Source of the DNA: Aedes albopictus
Taxonomy: Eukaryota; Arthropoda; Insecta; Diptera; Culicidae
Reading direction: 5' to 3'
DNA: 64,000 nt
Assembly: GCF_035046485.1 (NCBI RefSeq)
Contig: NC_085138.1
Span: 90,941,228 to 91,005,227, forward strand
The translations under genes were made by a program, and so were the position numbers. Below the pieces are notes generated by a model that worked only from the letters and a program-made list of their open reading frames with translations, did not search any database and was not told the DNA's origin. This document shows, piece after piece, positions 46,926 to 58,543 of the stretch (the first letter of the stretch is position 1; each line of letters starts with the position of its first letter).

Positions 46926-48069
46926 CCCGCATAGAAAAATACGATCAATGGAATAGTTCATATCATAAGATATTTGCTCGTCGAATGATTATTATAAATG
47001 GTGTAATAGTTTAAACATTGGATTATTGAGGTTGGCAAATTGGCATTATTCAATATTTTTCAGATATCATTTAACTTATGATAATTACGTTCAATAGTGA
47101 ATTAATCATTTTTAATAATATGTTTTTTGTACGGTCGGCAAACAAAAGCATTCTTGACGAGATTTTACGATGTTTAATCATTGCAATCGTCTTGAAATTT
47201 ATAAAATAAATCCATTTGTGTAACTTAGTTGCTGAAATTCCCACTTCTGGGTTCTAACGAATATCACCTTGTAGCAAATTTCTGCTTCTTTTCATGTCTT
47301 TTGTTTCTGCGCGTCATCAGCAGCCGTATTAATTGCAAATTCCTTGAAAAATTCTCTTGAAAACTCACCAGCACTCACCTGGGGGTAGCTCAGCATGGAA
47401 AAGTCGAACTTTTGGTCAAAGGTCGATCGGTTGTTGATACCGGGCACTAAACTCCAAAGGTTCCTCATTACACTAGAGGATTCTCGTATCACAAACTTCT
47501 GTAATTCCAAATCTTTCCTAACCGCTTCTCCAGGCGAAGAACATCTATACATTTGAAGCAACCGCGAGCACTGATCCGGTTTGGAGTAGTGAATAAGCAT
47601 CGCGCAAGGAGTAGTGGAAGCAACATCCGAAATCACATAACAGTTCGATTCCCGGTTTAACAAAATACTTAATATAACAAAACAAGAAACTGAACAATCA
47701 TTCACATAATCGTAGACAAATTTGACAGTGCTCGACAAATGCCCGCAGGGGTGTGCTTTTTTTCAGTCGGCAAAACAGATTTGATGAAACATTTCCGTTT
47801 TGTTTTTATTATTCGTTGTATCATAATGCCGATGATAAAGTAATCATAACATGTATAATTCCGCAAAATATTTGTTTGAGAAAAATGGCATTTTTGAATG
47901 GTAACGATACTTAACAACCCATTCAGTCTATCATTAAAACATCGATAATGGTAATTGCTATCATTAATATGATTTGTCGTATCATGTGTTTATCATCCAG
48001 TTTACGATAACACGTATGATCAGAAAATGATACACTGTTAAATTGATGTATGATACCGTTTTATTCGGG
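46926..48069. mobile_element. Putative 1.14-kb TIR element enclosing an exon-like ORF
   Basis: Left end CCCGCATAGAAAAATACGAT and right end (reverse complement) CCCGAATAAAACGGTATCAT are imperfect inverted repeats. 'tatcat' and 'atgata' words crowd both flanks (46960-47110, 47810-48060). Between them, 47205-47760 has a different composition and holds a minus-strand ORF with a good splice donor. No clear target duplication was found, so the boundaries are provisional. Confidence 0.45.
47292..47738 (-). CDS. Unidentified exon-like ORF, 148 codons
   Basis: I do not recognise this protein. The frame is the longest non-retroelement, non-repeat ORF in its neighbourhood and has a mixed, non-repetitive composition. 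Plausible starts are the first codon or internal Mets (MLIHYSKPDQC, MYRCSSPGEAV). CAG|GTGAGTG, a strong splice-donor consensus, lies at 47379/47378, after the residues FSMLSYPQ; codons beyond it would then be intronic. It could be a 5' exon of a host gene running leftward, a gene fragment captured by the surrounding TIR element, or chance. No acceptor or second exon was identified. Confidence 0.3.
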   Translation of the reverse strand: MSSTVKFVYDYVNDCSVSCFVILSILLNRESNCYVISDVASTTPCAMLIHYSKPDQCSRLLQMYRCSSPGEAVRKDLELQKFVIRESSSVMRNLWSLVPGINNRSTFDQKFDFSMLSYPQVSAGEFSREFFKEFAINTAADDAQKQKT

Positions 48070-48414
48070 ATGTGATATATTCATTAAATATATCGGTATT
48101 TTTCATGTGAAACTATGTGTGACTTGTGAGTGTCTGTGGTGGTAGAATGACGTTTGTGTAGACGGTAGCGAATCACATATATCAAAAGCATCTTTATTTT
48201 GCCACTTAAAACCACCAAAGTTTGATGTTTCGCTAGTTTCAAACGTCGCGTAAAGTGTTCAGCAATTAGACCGTGTTTTCCACCAAACAACCGTAATATA
48301 ATTGCCGTAATTAGTTTGATCGAGGGCCATCCACTGAAGATCGAAGTCACGCCATTTTCGAGCAGTGTGTGTGTGTGGATCTGTGAGAACTCGTTAAACG
48401 TCTACGAATCTACG

Positions 48415-49152
48415 ATGGCTACAGAGGATGATCTGAGCACTATGAGACTCCGAAGCAACTCTCTGTCTCAACAACGAAACGCCAATGTCTCTGATATGAC
48501 GGTCTCCGATTTAGCCAAGCTTATGAAGTCACAATTTGCAACGTTCCAGAGAAGCACGAGGGAGGATATACTAAAAATGGGAGATCAGCTTACGTCGCAG
48601 ATCAATCAACTTCGCTCTGATCTCACATCCGATATGGACAAGCTACGAGAGGATACTAGCAAAACAGTTGGCGAGCTTGTTTCCTCAGTCGACCGAACGA
48701 AGGCTGAAGTCACTCAAACCGTGGATAGATCAACGAAGCGAAACGATCTCATCATCAGTGGAGTCCCGTACACGCGAGGCGAGAATCTTCGTAATTACAT
48801 CGAAGCTTGGTGCCGTTCTCTGGGTTACGTCGAAGATGAAATGCCACTAGTGGATGTACGGCGGATATCGAAGCCAGAAGCGAATGTGGGAACAGCACCA
48901 ATTATAATGCTACAGTTTGCGTTTAGTGCTCAGAGAAACGACTTTTTCTCTCGCTATCTCCGATCTCGCAATCTCTCTTTGGCGCAAATTGGGTTTTCTG
49001 TCAACAAGAGAGTATATGTGAATGAGAACCTAACTCTCGTCGCAAGAGAAATTCGCTCTAAAGCTCTACAACTCAAGAAAGCTGGTAAAATTCGTGCGGT
49101 GTACTCAAGAGATGGCATCGTATATGTAAACCGAATGACGGAGGATCTATGA
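48415..49152 (+). CDS. LINE ORF1, coiled-coil RNA-binding protein
   Basis: ATG at 48415 (MATEDDLSTMRLRS), stop TGA 49150-49152, 245 aa; the upstream open codons lack an ATG. Residues ~45-105 form a heptad-like coiled coil (FQRSTREDILKMGDQL, INQLRSDLTSDMDKLRED). Residues ~110-240 resemble the RRM/C-terminal fold of L1-type ORF1s: RNDLIISGVPYTRGENLR, then a C-terminal basic helix region with VNENLTLVAREIRSKALQLK and a closing VYSRDGIVYVN. Such proteins trimerise and bind LINE RNA. No lesion seen. ORF2 starts 495 nt downstream. Confidence 0.75.
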   Translation: MATEDDLSTMRLRSNSLSQQRNANVSDMTVSDLAKLMKSQFATFQRSTREDILKMGDQLTSQINQLRSDLTSDMDKLREDTSKTVGELVSSVDRTKAEVTQTVDRSTKRNDLIISGVPYTRGENLRNYIEAWCRSLGYVEDEMPLVDVRRISKPEANVGTAPIIMLQFAFSAQRNDFFSRYLRSRNLSLAQIGFSVNKRVYVNENLTLVAREIRSKALQLKKAGKIRAVYSRDGIVYVNRMTEDL

Positions 49153-49647
49153 AGGCGGTGTTGAGCATGAATGATCTGCAGCTGCTGTCGTAAAAACTAC
49201 AACCCCTTTCCGCAATGTTACTCGTATTCCTGTCTATCCTTTCCTTGCTAGTCCATGTCTCCTCGCCTGAAAGTCATAGTGTTTTTACCCATCCTATTTA
49301 GCTCTTATTTTTCCTTCCAATCCGATCCCTTCGTCATTCCATTTGTTCCTTCCTGAAAGTCAAAACACTGCAACTGTACCTGCTAGATGGATGTAAATAG
49401 CGAATAGATGTGGACCTGCATGGACACCGAGGAGCCTGGAAGCTGATGCGGCGGTTGTTTGTTGATTATACTTTGTGTTTTTTTATCAGTGTTGCTAGTT
49501 TTAATGGTGGTTTTTGATTTGAAAGTTATGTTTTTGTATTGCTTTTTGGTATTGTGATAAAATTGTGAATAATGTATGTTTTTGCGAATACTGCGTTAGT
49601 GCTCAAATTTTTCTTTCTTCTTCGGTACACTGTCCTTTTCCTTGATA

Positions 49648-52600
49648 ATGGATAATTACAACCCCAATGACATCTCCACGAATTTCTGTACCCCAGGAAT
49701 AGTTATGAAATCCGCGTTATGTCCGGGAAAGCTTTCAATTTGTGCTTTAAATAGCCAAAGTCTCTGTGCTCGTAAATTATCAAAACTGGATGAATTACGC
49801 AGGATAGTTGATATATCTGATCTCGACATAATTTGTGTTAGCGAATCGTGGCTCAATGAAAAAATCGATGATAGTGTTATAATGCTTGATGGATACCAGG
49901 TAACTAGATGTGATAGAGTTGGTCGCCTAGGCGGAGGTGTGATGATGTACATTAAAAATGGATTGAGATATAATGTGATAGAGAAAACATACTGTGATAA
50001 TGTAGCTCGTACTGAATATATTTTAGTGGAACTCATTCTAGTCAATTTTAAACTACTTTTAGGATTTTTTTATAACCCCCCTGATGTTGAGTGTTCGTTA
50101 GTATTAGAAAGTTTACTTTTCAAATATGGTAGTTCTTATGATCATATGCATTTTCTAGGTGATTTCAATACAAATATGCAGCTGAATTCTCCAAAAACTA
50201 TGAGATTGCGTGAAGTGCTTGAAGCTCACGAAATCTACAACATCCGAACTGAACCAACATATTTTCATGACGGAGGTTCGTCGCAGTTAGATCTTCATCT
50301 TTCGAATCACTATTCTGACGTTCTAAGGTTTAGTCAAATCGAAGCACCTACTTTTTCAAATCACGATATTATTTTTGCTTCTTTAAATTATGAAACAGTG
50401 CGTGCTGATAATCTTATTTGCTATCGAGACTATAGCAGGATTGATGCTGATCGTTTGAGACAAGATGTTGAATCAATTGATTGGGTTGATTTCTTCCGTA
50501 TTGACAATCCTGATATGTTGATCCATCCTGATATATTAACCATCTACAATATTTACTGGACCAACACGTCCCCTTAAAAACCATACCATTGCGTAAGAAG
50601 TACAGCCCTTGGTTCAACAATTTCATCAGTAGAGCAATGGTAGATCGAGATTTGGCTTTTAAGCAATGGAAGCTAACTAATCATGCTGATGACCTAGCTA
50701 TATTCAAACGACTACGTAATAAAGTCAATCAGCTTGTTCGAGAAGCCAAAGAACGGTACACGCTATGTCTGAACCAGCAGATTATAAAAATTGAATGTAC
50801 ATCGGATTTTTTTCCGCAGAACATCAGTATTCAACCTATATTTTCATTTGCAGAAGGTTTAAAAATAATCTATCGGTGAAAATTTTTCCATACATTTTGT
50901 ATGGGAGAGAAATTAGCCGAAAACGAGTATTTCATGCAAATTTGTATGAAAAACAGCTAAAAAGATGAAAAAATCAAAATTTCCCCGATGAAATATTTTA
51001 AAAGTTTCTGCATATGATAATATAGCATGAATTCTGATATTCTGTGGAAAAAAACCCGATGTACATTCAATTTTTATAATCTTCTAGTTCAGACATAGCG
51101 TGCGGTATTACGGAGACCGACTAAACTCAAATGTTTCCTCTACTGAGTTATGGAAGAGATTGAAATCTATGAATGTTTATAAAACTGTTCTCGATAGTTC
51201 TAACAATTTCAGCGCTGATGAAATCAATCAATCATTTTCCAAAAATTTTTCTAAACCTAACGAATCTACTCAAATTATCAATAATTTTTCATGGGGCCAA
51301 TTTAATTTTAATGAAATTAGTACTGAAGATACAATTAATTCATTGTATGAAATAAAATCCAATGCAGTTGGGCTAGACAATGTTCCACTTAAATTCGTCA
51401 AACTAATATCTCCATTCATTATACACCAAATTGTTCACTTGTTCAATGCAATTATTAGAACTAGTCAGTTGCCTTCAGTGTGGAAAAAGGCTAAAATAAT
51501 ACCTATAAAGAAAAAATCATCTTTAAATTCCATTGATAATTTACGTCCTATCAGCATCCTTTGTTCACTTTCAAAGGTATTTGAGAAAATTATCAAAAAA
51601 CAATTATGTAGCTACATAAATCAACTAAATTTGCTCTCTCCTTTTCAGTCTGGCTACCGTACTAAACATAGCACCAAAACAACGATGCTTAAGATTTTTG
51701 ATGACATTGGCGTAATCTTAGATAAAGGCAAACCGGTTTTGCTCGTTTTACTTGATTTTTCTAAAGCCTTTGATACGGTTTCGCATAGTATTATGTGTAA
51801 GAAACTTCAAGTAAATTATGGTTTCTCGTTTGATGCTGTGATGCTTGTTAGATCATACCTTAATGGAAGATTCCAAACGGTGCTCAATAACGGAGTATTT
51901 TCTAATTCCTTACCTGTGTCCTCTGGTGTACCGCAAGGATCTATTCTAGGACCAATTCTGTTTTCTTTGTACATCAATGACCTTCCGTCTGTTTTGAAGC
52001 ATTGTTGTGTACAACTGTTTGCAGACGACGCGCAAATTTATCTAGAATTCTCAGAAGCAGCTGAATGGAAAATAAATGAAGATCTCAACGCCATATTAAA
52101 ATGGGCGACTAAGAACAAGCTAATGTTGAACGCAAGTAAATCGCATGCTATGTTCATCTACACCAGTAACTTCAACTCTATAAAACCTGAAATCAAGCTT
52201 AACAATACTACATTGAATTATGTTGAATCTGCTATGAGCCTGGGTTTCAACATTAAATCTAATTTCGAATGGGATTCCTTTGTCTTAAGTCAATGTGGCA
52301 AAATTTATGCCAAATTAAGGATGCTTCGGTTGACTGCCGCATTCTTAAAAACAGAAATAAAACTTAGGCTGTTTAAGAGTCTGATATTCCCTCACTTCAT
52401 AGCGTGCGATCTTTGGCTTATGCAAACATCTGAACGTACTATTCAGAAAATGCGTGTTGCACTTAATTCGTGTGTTAGATTTGTGTATGGACTTAGCCAT
52501 TTTTCACATGTTTCTCATTTACAAGTCAATTTGATAGGGTGCCCATTTGAAAACTTTTCCAAATTAAGATGTTGTCAATTTATATTTAATCTGATCAACA

Positions 52601-52836
52601 GTGAAACCCCTGGTTATTTATTCAATAAATTGACTGCTTTCCGAGGAAGCCGATCAAGAAAGTTTGCTATTCAGCGTCATCGCACAGCCAAGTATGGTGG
52701 TACTTTTTTCGTGAGAGGTGTCACAGTTTGGAATTCACTTCCAAATCATTTAACTATGATTCAATCTGGAGGACAAGCTACCTTTAGAAGGAGGATATTT
52801 GAGCACTTTAACAGCAGTAGTAGTTATGGTAATTAA
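49648..52836 (+). pseudogene. LINE ORF2 (endonuclease + RT), frameshifted and MITE-split
   Basis: ATG at 49648 (the TTG at 49642 is rejected). Endonuclease: ICALNSQSLCARKLSKL, DIICVSESWLN, GGGVMMYIKNG, FLGDFNTNMQL, FSNHDIIFASL. A frameshift near 50530-50570 sends the frame to TAA 50575-50577; the continuation is in frame from ~50570 (PLRKKYSPWFN). The MITE at 50759-51102 then interrupts it; subtracting it and one CGGTA leaves one frame. Reverse transcriptase: NAVGLDNVPLKFVK, LRPISILCSLSKVFEKI, LLDFSKAFDTVSH, SGVPQGSILGPILFSLYIN, QLFADDAQIYL as catalytic box. Stop TAA 52834-52836. No RNase H. Confidence 0.87.
50759..51102. mobile_element. 344-bp palindromic MITE with CGGTA duplication
   Basis: Perfect 16-bp termini CACGCTATGTCTGAAC / GTTCAGACATAGCGTG, with similarity continuing >100 bp inward. 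A 5-bp duplication CGGTA lies at 50754-50758 and 51103-51107. CAC-ended TIRs with a 5-bp duplication recall Transib or CACTA-like transposons; this is inference. It encodes nothing. Confidence 0.85.
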
Positions 52837-52985
52837 TAGTTTAGTTGAAGAAATTGTTCCTTGAATCCTAATCAAATCAAATAATTTACGACAACGTCTA
52901 CACCACCACATTAAATCATGTAGCATAAAAGATGTATATCTTACGTTACGAATTTAAATTTACAAAATAAATAAATAAATAAACC

Positions 52986-53770
52986 ATCGGGAAATCCTCT
53001 TGCAATTCCTAAAGAATTTATTCAGGATTTTCCCAGATATTTTGCAGACAATTCCTTTGCATAATTTGTTTTGGGAAACGAGGAACCTGTCAGTTCTCAA
53101 AGATTTTTCCGGCAATGTTTTAAGGAATCCCAACGGATTTTTTTTCTGGATATTCGCAGTTTATTGGGAAATGTTTCCAGCAATGTTTTTAAGGGAATTT
53201 TTCGGGCATCAACTTTTATAAAATCTTTGGAATTTTTACCTGACTTTCCTTAGGTTTTTTTTTTCGTTTTGTTCACGACGATTTTTTTAAGCAGTTTCTC
53301 GGGTCATTTCCTGGGAAGTTATTCTGCAATTTTTTCAGTAGTTCTTCCAGCAATTCCCTGATAATCTATTCAAAGGCATTTTTTGGGAATTTAAAATCTG
53401 TTTTTTTTTTTTAGAAATTCATCTAGATTCTTTTCTTATCGAATCCTCCGATTCATCAATCAATTTTTACGTAAATTTGTTTATCATATCCTCATCTTAT
53501 TGCCGCAGATGTTTGTTCGAGAAACCTGGAGAAATTCCCAATAAATTGCAAGATAAATTTAAAAAAATCAGCGGAGTTTCGAAGGGAATTTTCGAAGAAA
53601 AAAAAAATACCGGGGGAGTTTTTAAGAAAATCGCTATAACTTTTCAAAGGAAATCCGGAACAAATTGTCGAATGAATTCGTAAACAAACTTCTTGAAGAA
53701 TTCTTAATGAAGTTTTTTATCTTTGTTCACTAATTCTAATTTTCCTTATCAGCCAGAGATGTTACTTGAA
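52986..53770. repeat. AATTCC-rich degenerate repeat, continued
   Basis: Same quasi-periodic words as 40720-46925 (for example 'attcctaaagaatttattcagg' in parts), suggesting that the LINE and the TIR unit before it inserted into one repeat field. No genes. Confidence 0.6.
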
Positions 53771-53803
53771 ACCATGAGGCCGAGTCATGCATAAGATATT
53801 GCT

Positions 53804-53895
53804 TAGGCCGAAAAGGTCTTCAGGCCGAAAAGGTCTTTAGGCCGAAAAGGTCTTAGGTCACAAGGGACTTTAGACTGAAAAGGTGACCTATTCGG
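53804..53895 (+). repeat. Short minisatellite, AGGCCGAAAAGGTCTT unit
   Basis: Three near-identical 16-19-bp units at 53812, 53829 and 53848, with diverged units on each side. Confidence 0.8.
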
Positions 53896-53938
53896 CCTAA
53901 TGACTATTTTGGCCCAATTACTAATCCCATATAATGAC

Positions 53939-54140
53939 CTTCTTCTTCTTCTTCATGGCTCTACGTCCCCACTGGGACTTGGCCTGCCCCGCTTCAACTT
54001 ATGTTTTTTGAGCACTTCCACAGTTAAGGGCATTCTTTGCCTGTCATTGCATGAATTTGTATATTGTGAGCCAAGTACAATGATACACTATATGCCCAGG
54101 GAGTCGAGAAAAATTTCCCGGCTAACTGGAGCCAAATAAA
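53939..54140 (-). mobile_element. Feilai-like SINE fragment, minus strand
   Basis: On the minus strand: a short piece around CCGGGAAATTTTTCTCGACT, 'gcaatgacaggcaaagaatg', 'aactgtggaagtgctc', 'aagtcccagtggggacgtag' and a GAAGAAGAAGAAG end. The tRNA-like head is missing (5' truncation). The body matches 27120-27320. Confidence 0.75.
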
Positions 54141-54478
54141 CACTTTGATGTAACAATACTTTTCGGCCACACTATCTGGCAAGTATAATTTATTTTATTT
54201 CAACTTAAATCAAGCTTTTGATGAAAGTCCAACAAATTATACCAAAGATTTTTTTTGACAGAGTTCATGTCATTATTTTTTTTCATTTATCGGAATATCG
54301 GAATGTGAAATTCAATGGTTTATTTTAAAAGCTATTAACAAATTTTTCTAGTTGTATTCCTGGAATTGATGGCCAAGTTCAACATTTTGTAGTAACAGAT
54401 TTTGTATAAATTTGTTTAACGACTCCCTGAAGAATAATGTATTGATATATAATATTTAAGTGCTTGACACATTTCCAA
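54141..54478. other. Unassigned AT-rich DNA
   Basis: Nothing recognised. Confidence 0.45.
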
Positions 54479-54482
54479 TTAA

Positions 54483-55097
54483 CCCTTTAATACCCAACCC
54501 CGCCTTAAGACGGGTATAGTTTGAGCATTTTTGTAATTTTTATTTCGAGGGCAATCAAAATTTTTATATTTTTGGCTGATATTTAGGACTGCTCTGTACA
54601 TCGCAAAATGGTGTTTGGTGTCTTTTGAACCGTATTTACATTTTTTAAAATTAATGAAAAATTGATGTTTTAGTCACTTTTCAGAAATCATTGATTATTT
54701 TGTATTGAATCGCTACAATTAACATATTTTATTTTTTTTTCCCATATCATTCTATCATAGTAAAATAGCTTAAGGAAGTCGAAAAAACTCTTAAATTATT
54801 TTCCTTAAAATTACACGGAAAATAAAATTTCTCATGAAAAAAATAAAAATTTCAATATTTCAACAATAATTGTAAAATCTCAAAATGTTTTAGTCTCAAA
54901 AAATCCGTATCCCAAATAGGCTTCCAGGAAAAATATAAAAGTGTAGAGATGTTCAAAAATAAATATTAGAAAAATCAAAAACCGAAATTCACAAAACCGA
55001 GAAATAAAAAGAATCATCTTCCAAAACATGCTTTAATCGATTTTAGACGACGAAAAATGATATATAGATCAAAATCAAAAATTTGGGTATTAGAGGG
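54483..55097. mobile_element. 615-bp TTAA-flanked MITE (piggyBac-type), copy 2
   Basis: Ends CCCTTTAATACCCAA ... TTGGGTATTAGAGGG with TTAA at 54479-54482 and 55098-55101. It is the reverse-oriented homologue of 16118-16711, with substitutions and small indels throughout, so both insertions are old. Confidence 0.88.
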
Positions 55098-55101
55098 TTA
55101 A

Positions 55102-56390
55102 ATTTTGGGGAATATTCGCAGAATTTTCAGAGGAAAACGGATAGGCAATCCCTTACTTCTGCAGGACTTCAATAATAACTGGAATATTTTTGACGATTTT
55201 GAAAAGATGTTTCCGAAGAAATTCATTGAGACATTTTCTACTCAAGCCTAGGCGAAATTTCTGGCGAAACTCATTTGAATATTTTGAGCAATAATCACTA
55301 TAGATAATTCAAGTGATAGTTTTGACCAAATTTCTGCGAAAATTTTGGGAATTATTCACAAGAAAAAAAAACAAAGCAACGTATATAATGTTCTCGAGGT
55401 AAATGCACAACCTAGCAGGGAAACCAGAACTTTCTTGGGATGAAGTTTTTCAACGCCTTAGAGAATCGTGCAATATTAAAAAAAGAAATAGAGCGCATCG
55501 TACAATAAAATCGAAGATTATAATGTAATACCTTAGACTAGGAATGATAAAAATATAAATAATTATTGCAGAAACCATAAAAAAACATCCGAGGAAATTG
55601 CTAAAGGTTGTAATTTTGACAAATAAATGAAATAAATGATTAATTAAGTTTCGGGAATGAAATGTTAAAATGAAAATCATGAAGAAATTTTTGAAAGAAT
55701 TTTATAAGACTATTTAAGGGATTGTTTGAAGATATTCATATCAATTTCACTAGAAGTTCGACCCTCTCATCTGCCTTGATTTACTCAGGAATGTTTTTCT
55801 ACAGTTTCTGTAAGTTTATCTCACCAAAAAATCCAATCGGAATTTTAACATGAATTTATTTCCAAATATAATTGAATTGCTTCACACATTTTCTTAAAGA
55901 AAAAACAAAATGCTGGCAGATAAAATCTTAAGAAATTGCCGTTTGAAATTTTCGAATCATTATTCTCCAAATTGATTCCCAAAAATAATATAAAAGAGAT
56001 CCCATGAGATCATTTATCAATTGCTGCATAAATTATATTAAATTTTTATTTATTAATTCCTTTGGGAATAACGTTTAGAAACGAGTTGAAAAATCCAGAA
56101 AAGTTTTGTTCTTGTAAGTCCACACAGAAATTAATATCATCTCAGGGTAAATAATAAGGAATTTCTCTAGAAATATATTAATATGGCAGAATAGCCAAAG
56201 TTAACTTATTCCGGAAGAAGATGAGTACTTTATTTGAAAATTTTCAAATATCTTTGAATGTCTCCAACTGCCTCTATACAATCATATTTGTATGAAGTAT
56301 GTATTTTATTTCGAACATAATGTTCATTAGTTGATAGAATTTGATGAAAAGTGTTATAAAATCGTTCTATTAGTTTTGTTCATCGTTTTA
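55102..56390. other. Unassigned AT-rich DNA
   Basis: Scattered AATTCC-like words; no gene, RNA or clear element end. Confidence 0.45.
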
Positions 56391-56396
56391 AGGAAA

Positions 56397-56480
56397 ATTT
56401 TGATTTTCCCGGGATCCCGGGAAATCCCGGGATTTGGAAAATAAAAATCCCGTATCCCGGGATTTTTTTCAGTCCGGGAA
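56397..56480. repeat. CCCGGGAT palindromic repeat cluster
   Basis: 'tcccgggatcccggga' followed by 'aatcccgggattt' and 'atcccgggattt'. The self-complementary octamer-like word occurs five times in ~85 bp. Possibly the terminus of an unrecognised element. Confidence 0.75.
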
Positions 56481-57239
56481 ACAAGACCCTCTATATGTAA
56501 TGTGTTCAGTCTGTGCAGCCTCTGGCTGAAGACGGTGTGAATTGTCTGAATTGTCTTTTTATTGGCTTATTTCGATATACTGTATATATTTTTTTGACGA
56601 ACTACATTGGAAGAGCATGAACTCTATTTAAGTCAAAAACTGAATCCATTTACGTAATGAATCCATTTCGATTGCTTTGGTCAATCACGGAGTAGCAACT
56701 ACGAATTGTGTGGTCATCTATGCTCATGCTCATGCTTAAGTATCCCCGTCTTATTCCGTAAATGGAGGTTTGAGTGTATATACTTCAAAAATTCACTCAA
56801 AAACAGCTTTTGGAGTTTCCATACAAATTTCTTCAGATTTTTTTTTCAGCAATTAACTGAGAAGTTTTTATGGTACTTTCTTCAATTCCTTTACAAATAG
56901 TCATCTTGGTTACTTTTCAGAATTCTTCAGAGATAGAAATTCCTGTCCTTTCCCCTATGAGGACCGTGACATTCTGGCCTCGGACGTTCTATTCCGGCCC
57001 CAGTTTTTCCAACTATTTGTGTAGGGAATTCTTTTGGTTTTTTTATGTATTCGCACTTTATTAGAAAAAAAAGTCAAGTTTTTTATTTATTTGTCTAGCC
57101 ATAAGTTTTGTTGCAATTCTCCAGGAGCTTTTTTCAGGAAAGCCTGGAATTTATTTTATGAATTTTATGACGAATTTATCTTCTGGAAATTCTTGGTTAT
57201 TTATTCAAGTGGCAATTGGTTATGTAATTCGCACATATA
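56481..57239. other. Unassigned DNA merging into AATTCC repeat
   Basis: From ~56790 the AATTCC-type words return. No gene. Confidence 0.45.
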
Positions 57240-57619
57240 TTTATCAGGTATCTCTCTAACGATCTGATGATTCGTACAACAATTTCCAAGTAAATTTGCT
57301 AAAGACACCCTTGATGTTTCGCAGGAGAAGTTTGGTAATTTTTTGGATGAATTTCCATAGAAATTGCCAGACAAATTCTCATAAAAATGAAGTCCTTCGA
57401 TGTTTTTTAAAGAATTCAGCAACTTGGCACTTTTTTAAGGAATACCTTTGCAAATTATTCAAGAACTCTAAGGTAGATGCTAAAGAAGGCGCATTGATGA
57501 CTTTTTCACATTTAGCAGTCAGAAGACCCTGATCACCAAACAACACAAATGGATCGACGAAAATGAGGGTCATAGTTTAGCTTTGCTTCGGTTATTTTCT
57601 AAATTGAGTACATGACACC
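57240..57619 (+). repeat. Segmental duplication, copy A
   Basis: Starts 'tttatcaggtatctctctaa' and ends just before the MITE. It matches 58544-58972 at ~88%, with a ~41-bp segment missing near 57466. It includes an exon-like stretch on the minus strand (57470-57573). Confidence 0.85.
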
Positions 57620-57621
57620 TA

Positions 57622-58543
57622 CAGGGGATACTCAAAATAACTGCGACAGGTTCAATTATCACTTTTCAAAAAACGTTCAACTCGCTGTAACCTTTTCGAA
57701 AAGGACATCAAATATTTTCAAATTTTTACTGTAAGTTCATCAACTAGTTGTGTATCAGTCGTTCAAATTTCGAAAAGATCGGGACATTCTACACAAAGTT
57801 AAAGAGATTCTAGAAAAAGGTATAATTATCCGATAGCCAACTTTGAGCTGTCATATATCTGGATTCAATGAACCGAATGCAATGAAATTTTGACCATTCA
57901 TGATTTATATAATGAACTTTGGATAACATTTGAATTAACTTGAAATTTTTAACAAGAGAAAAAGTTATAGCGATTTTATTTTTTTCACGATTTTTTAGTA
58001 AATTGGTCTATTTTTAATATGCATTCCATTACTCTTTCAGTTTATTGGTGGCTATGTTGTTACTTTCCATCAAAACACATTTATATATAATTCAATTAGA
58101 GGAAAATTAAATGAACTATAATTTGCATTTTGAATTTTGTAACGATGTTGATGTTTTGGGTAATTTGGTGTTTTATCAGAAAAATAATCCAATCGTTATA
58201 ATTTTCTTCCGTGTTAAGAATATTAAGTTAAGTCAATGGTTTTTGATAGCTCATTATATAAGTCATACATGGTCAAAATTTCATTGCATTCGGTTCATTG
58301 AATCCGGAAATATAACAGCTCAAAGTTGGCTATCGGATAATTTTACCTTTTTCAAAAATGTTTATAATTTCGTGAAGAATTGTCCGATCTCTTCCAAATT
58401 TTGTCCACTGATACACAACTAGTTGAAGAACTTACAGTAAAAATTTGAAAATATTGTATGCACTTTTCGAAAAGTTACAGCTAGTTGAACATTTTTTGAA
58501 AAGTGAAAATTTTGCCTGTCCCGATCATTTTGTCTATCCCCTG
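57622..58543. mobile_element. 922-bp palindromic MITE, second copy
   Basis: Same family and length as 10726-11646: CAGGGGATACTCAAAATAAC at left, GTCTATCCCCTG at right, long inverted arms. TA precedes it (57620-57621); TT follows, so the right copy of the duplication is mutated or was replaced. Confidence 0.88.

Larger units (their letters stand above)
48110..52985 (+). mobile_element. CR1/L2-group LINE with L1-type ORF1, split by a MITE
   Basis: 5' UTR (start uncertain, ~48110), ORF1 with coiled coil, ORF2 with endonuclease and RT, a short 3' UTR and an (AAAT)n tail at 52967-52985. ORF2 carries one frameshift near 50530-50570 and a 344-bp MITE. It is a different family from the LINE at 9784-14317: ORF1 has no zinc knuckles and ORF2 sequences differ widely. 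Both sides are near the AATTCC repeat field. Confidence 0.85.

Noticed and set aside
1299..49642. GTG or TTG starts for the long frames at 1299, 10187, 48316 and 49642
   Set aside because: Not credible in an animal genome; the first in-frame ATG or an unresolved start was used instead.
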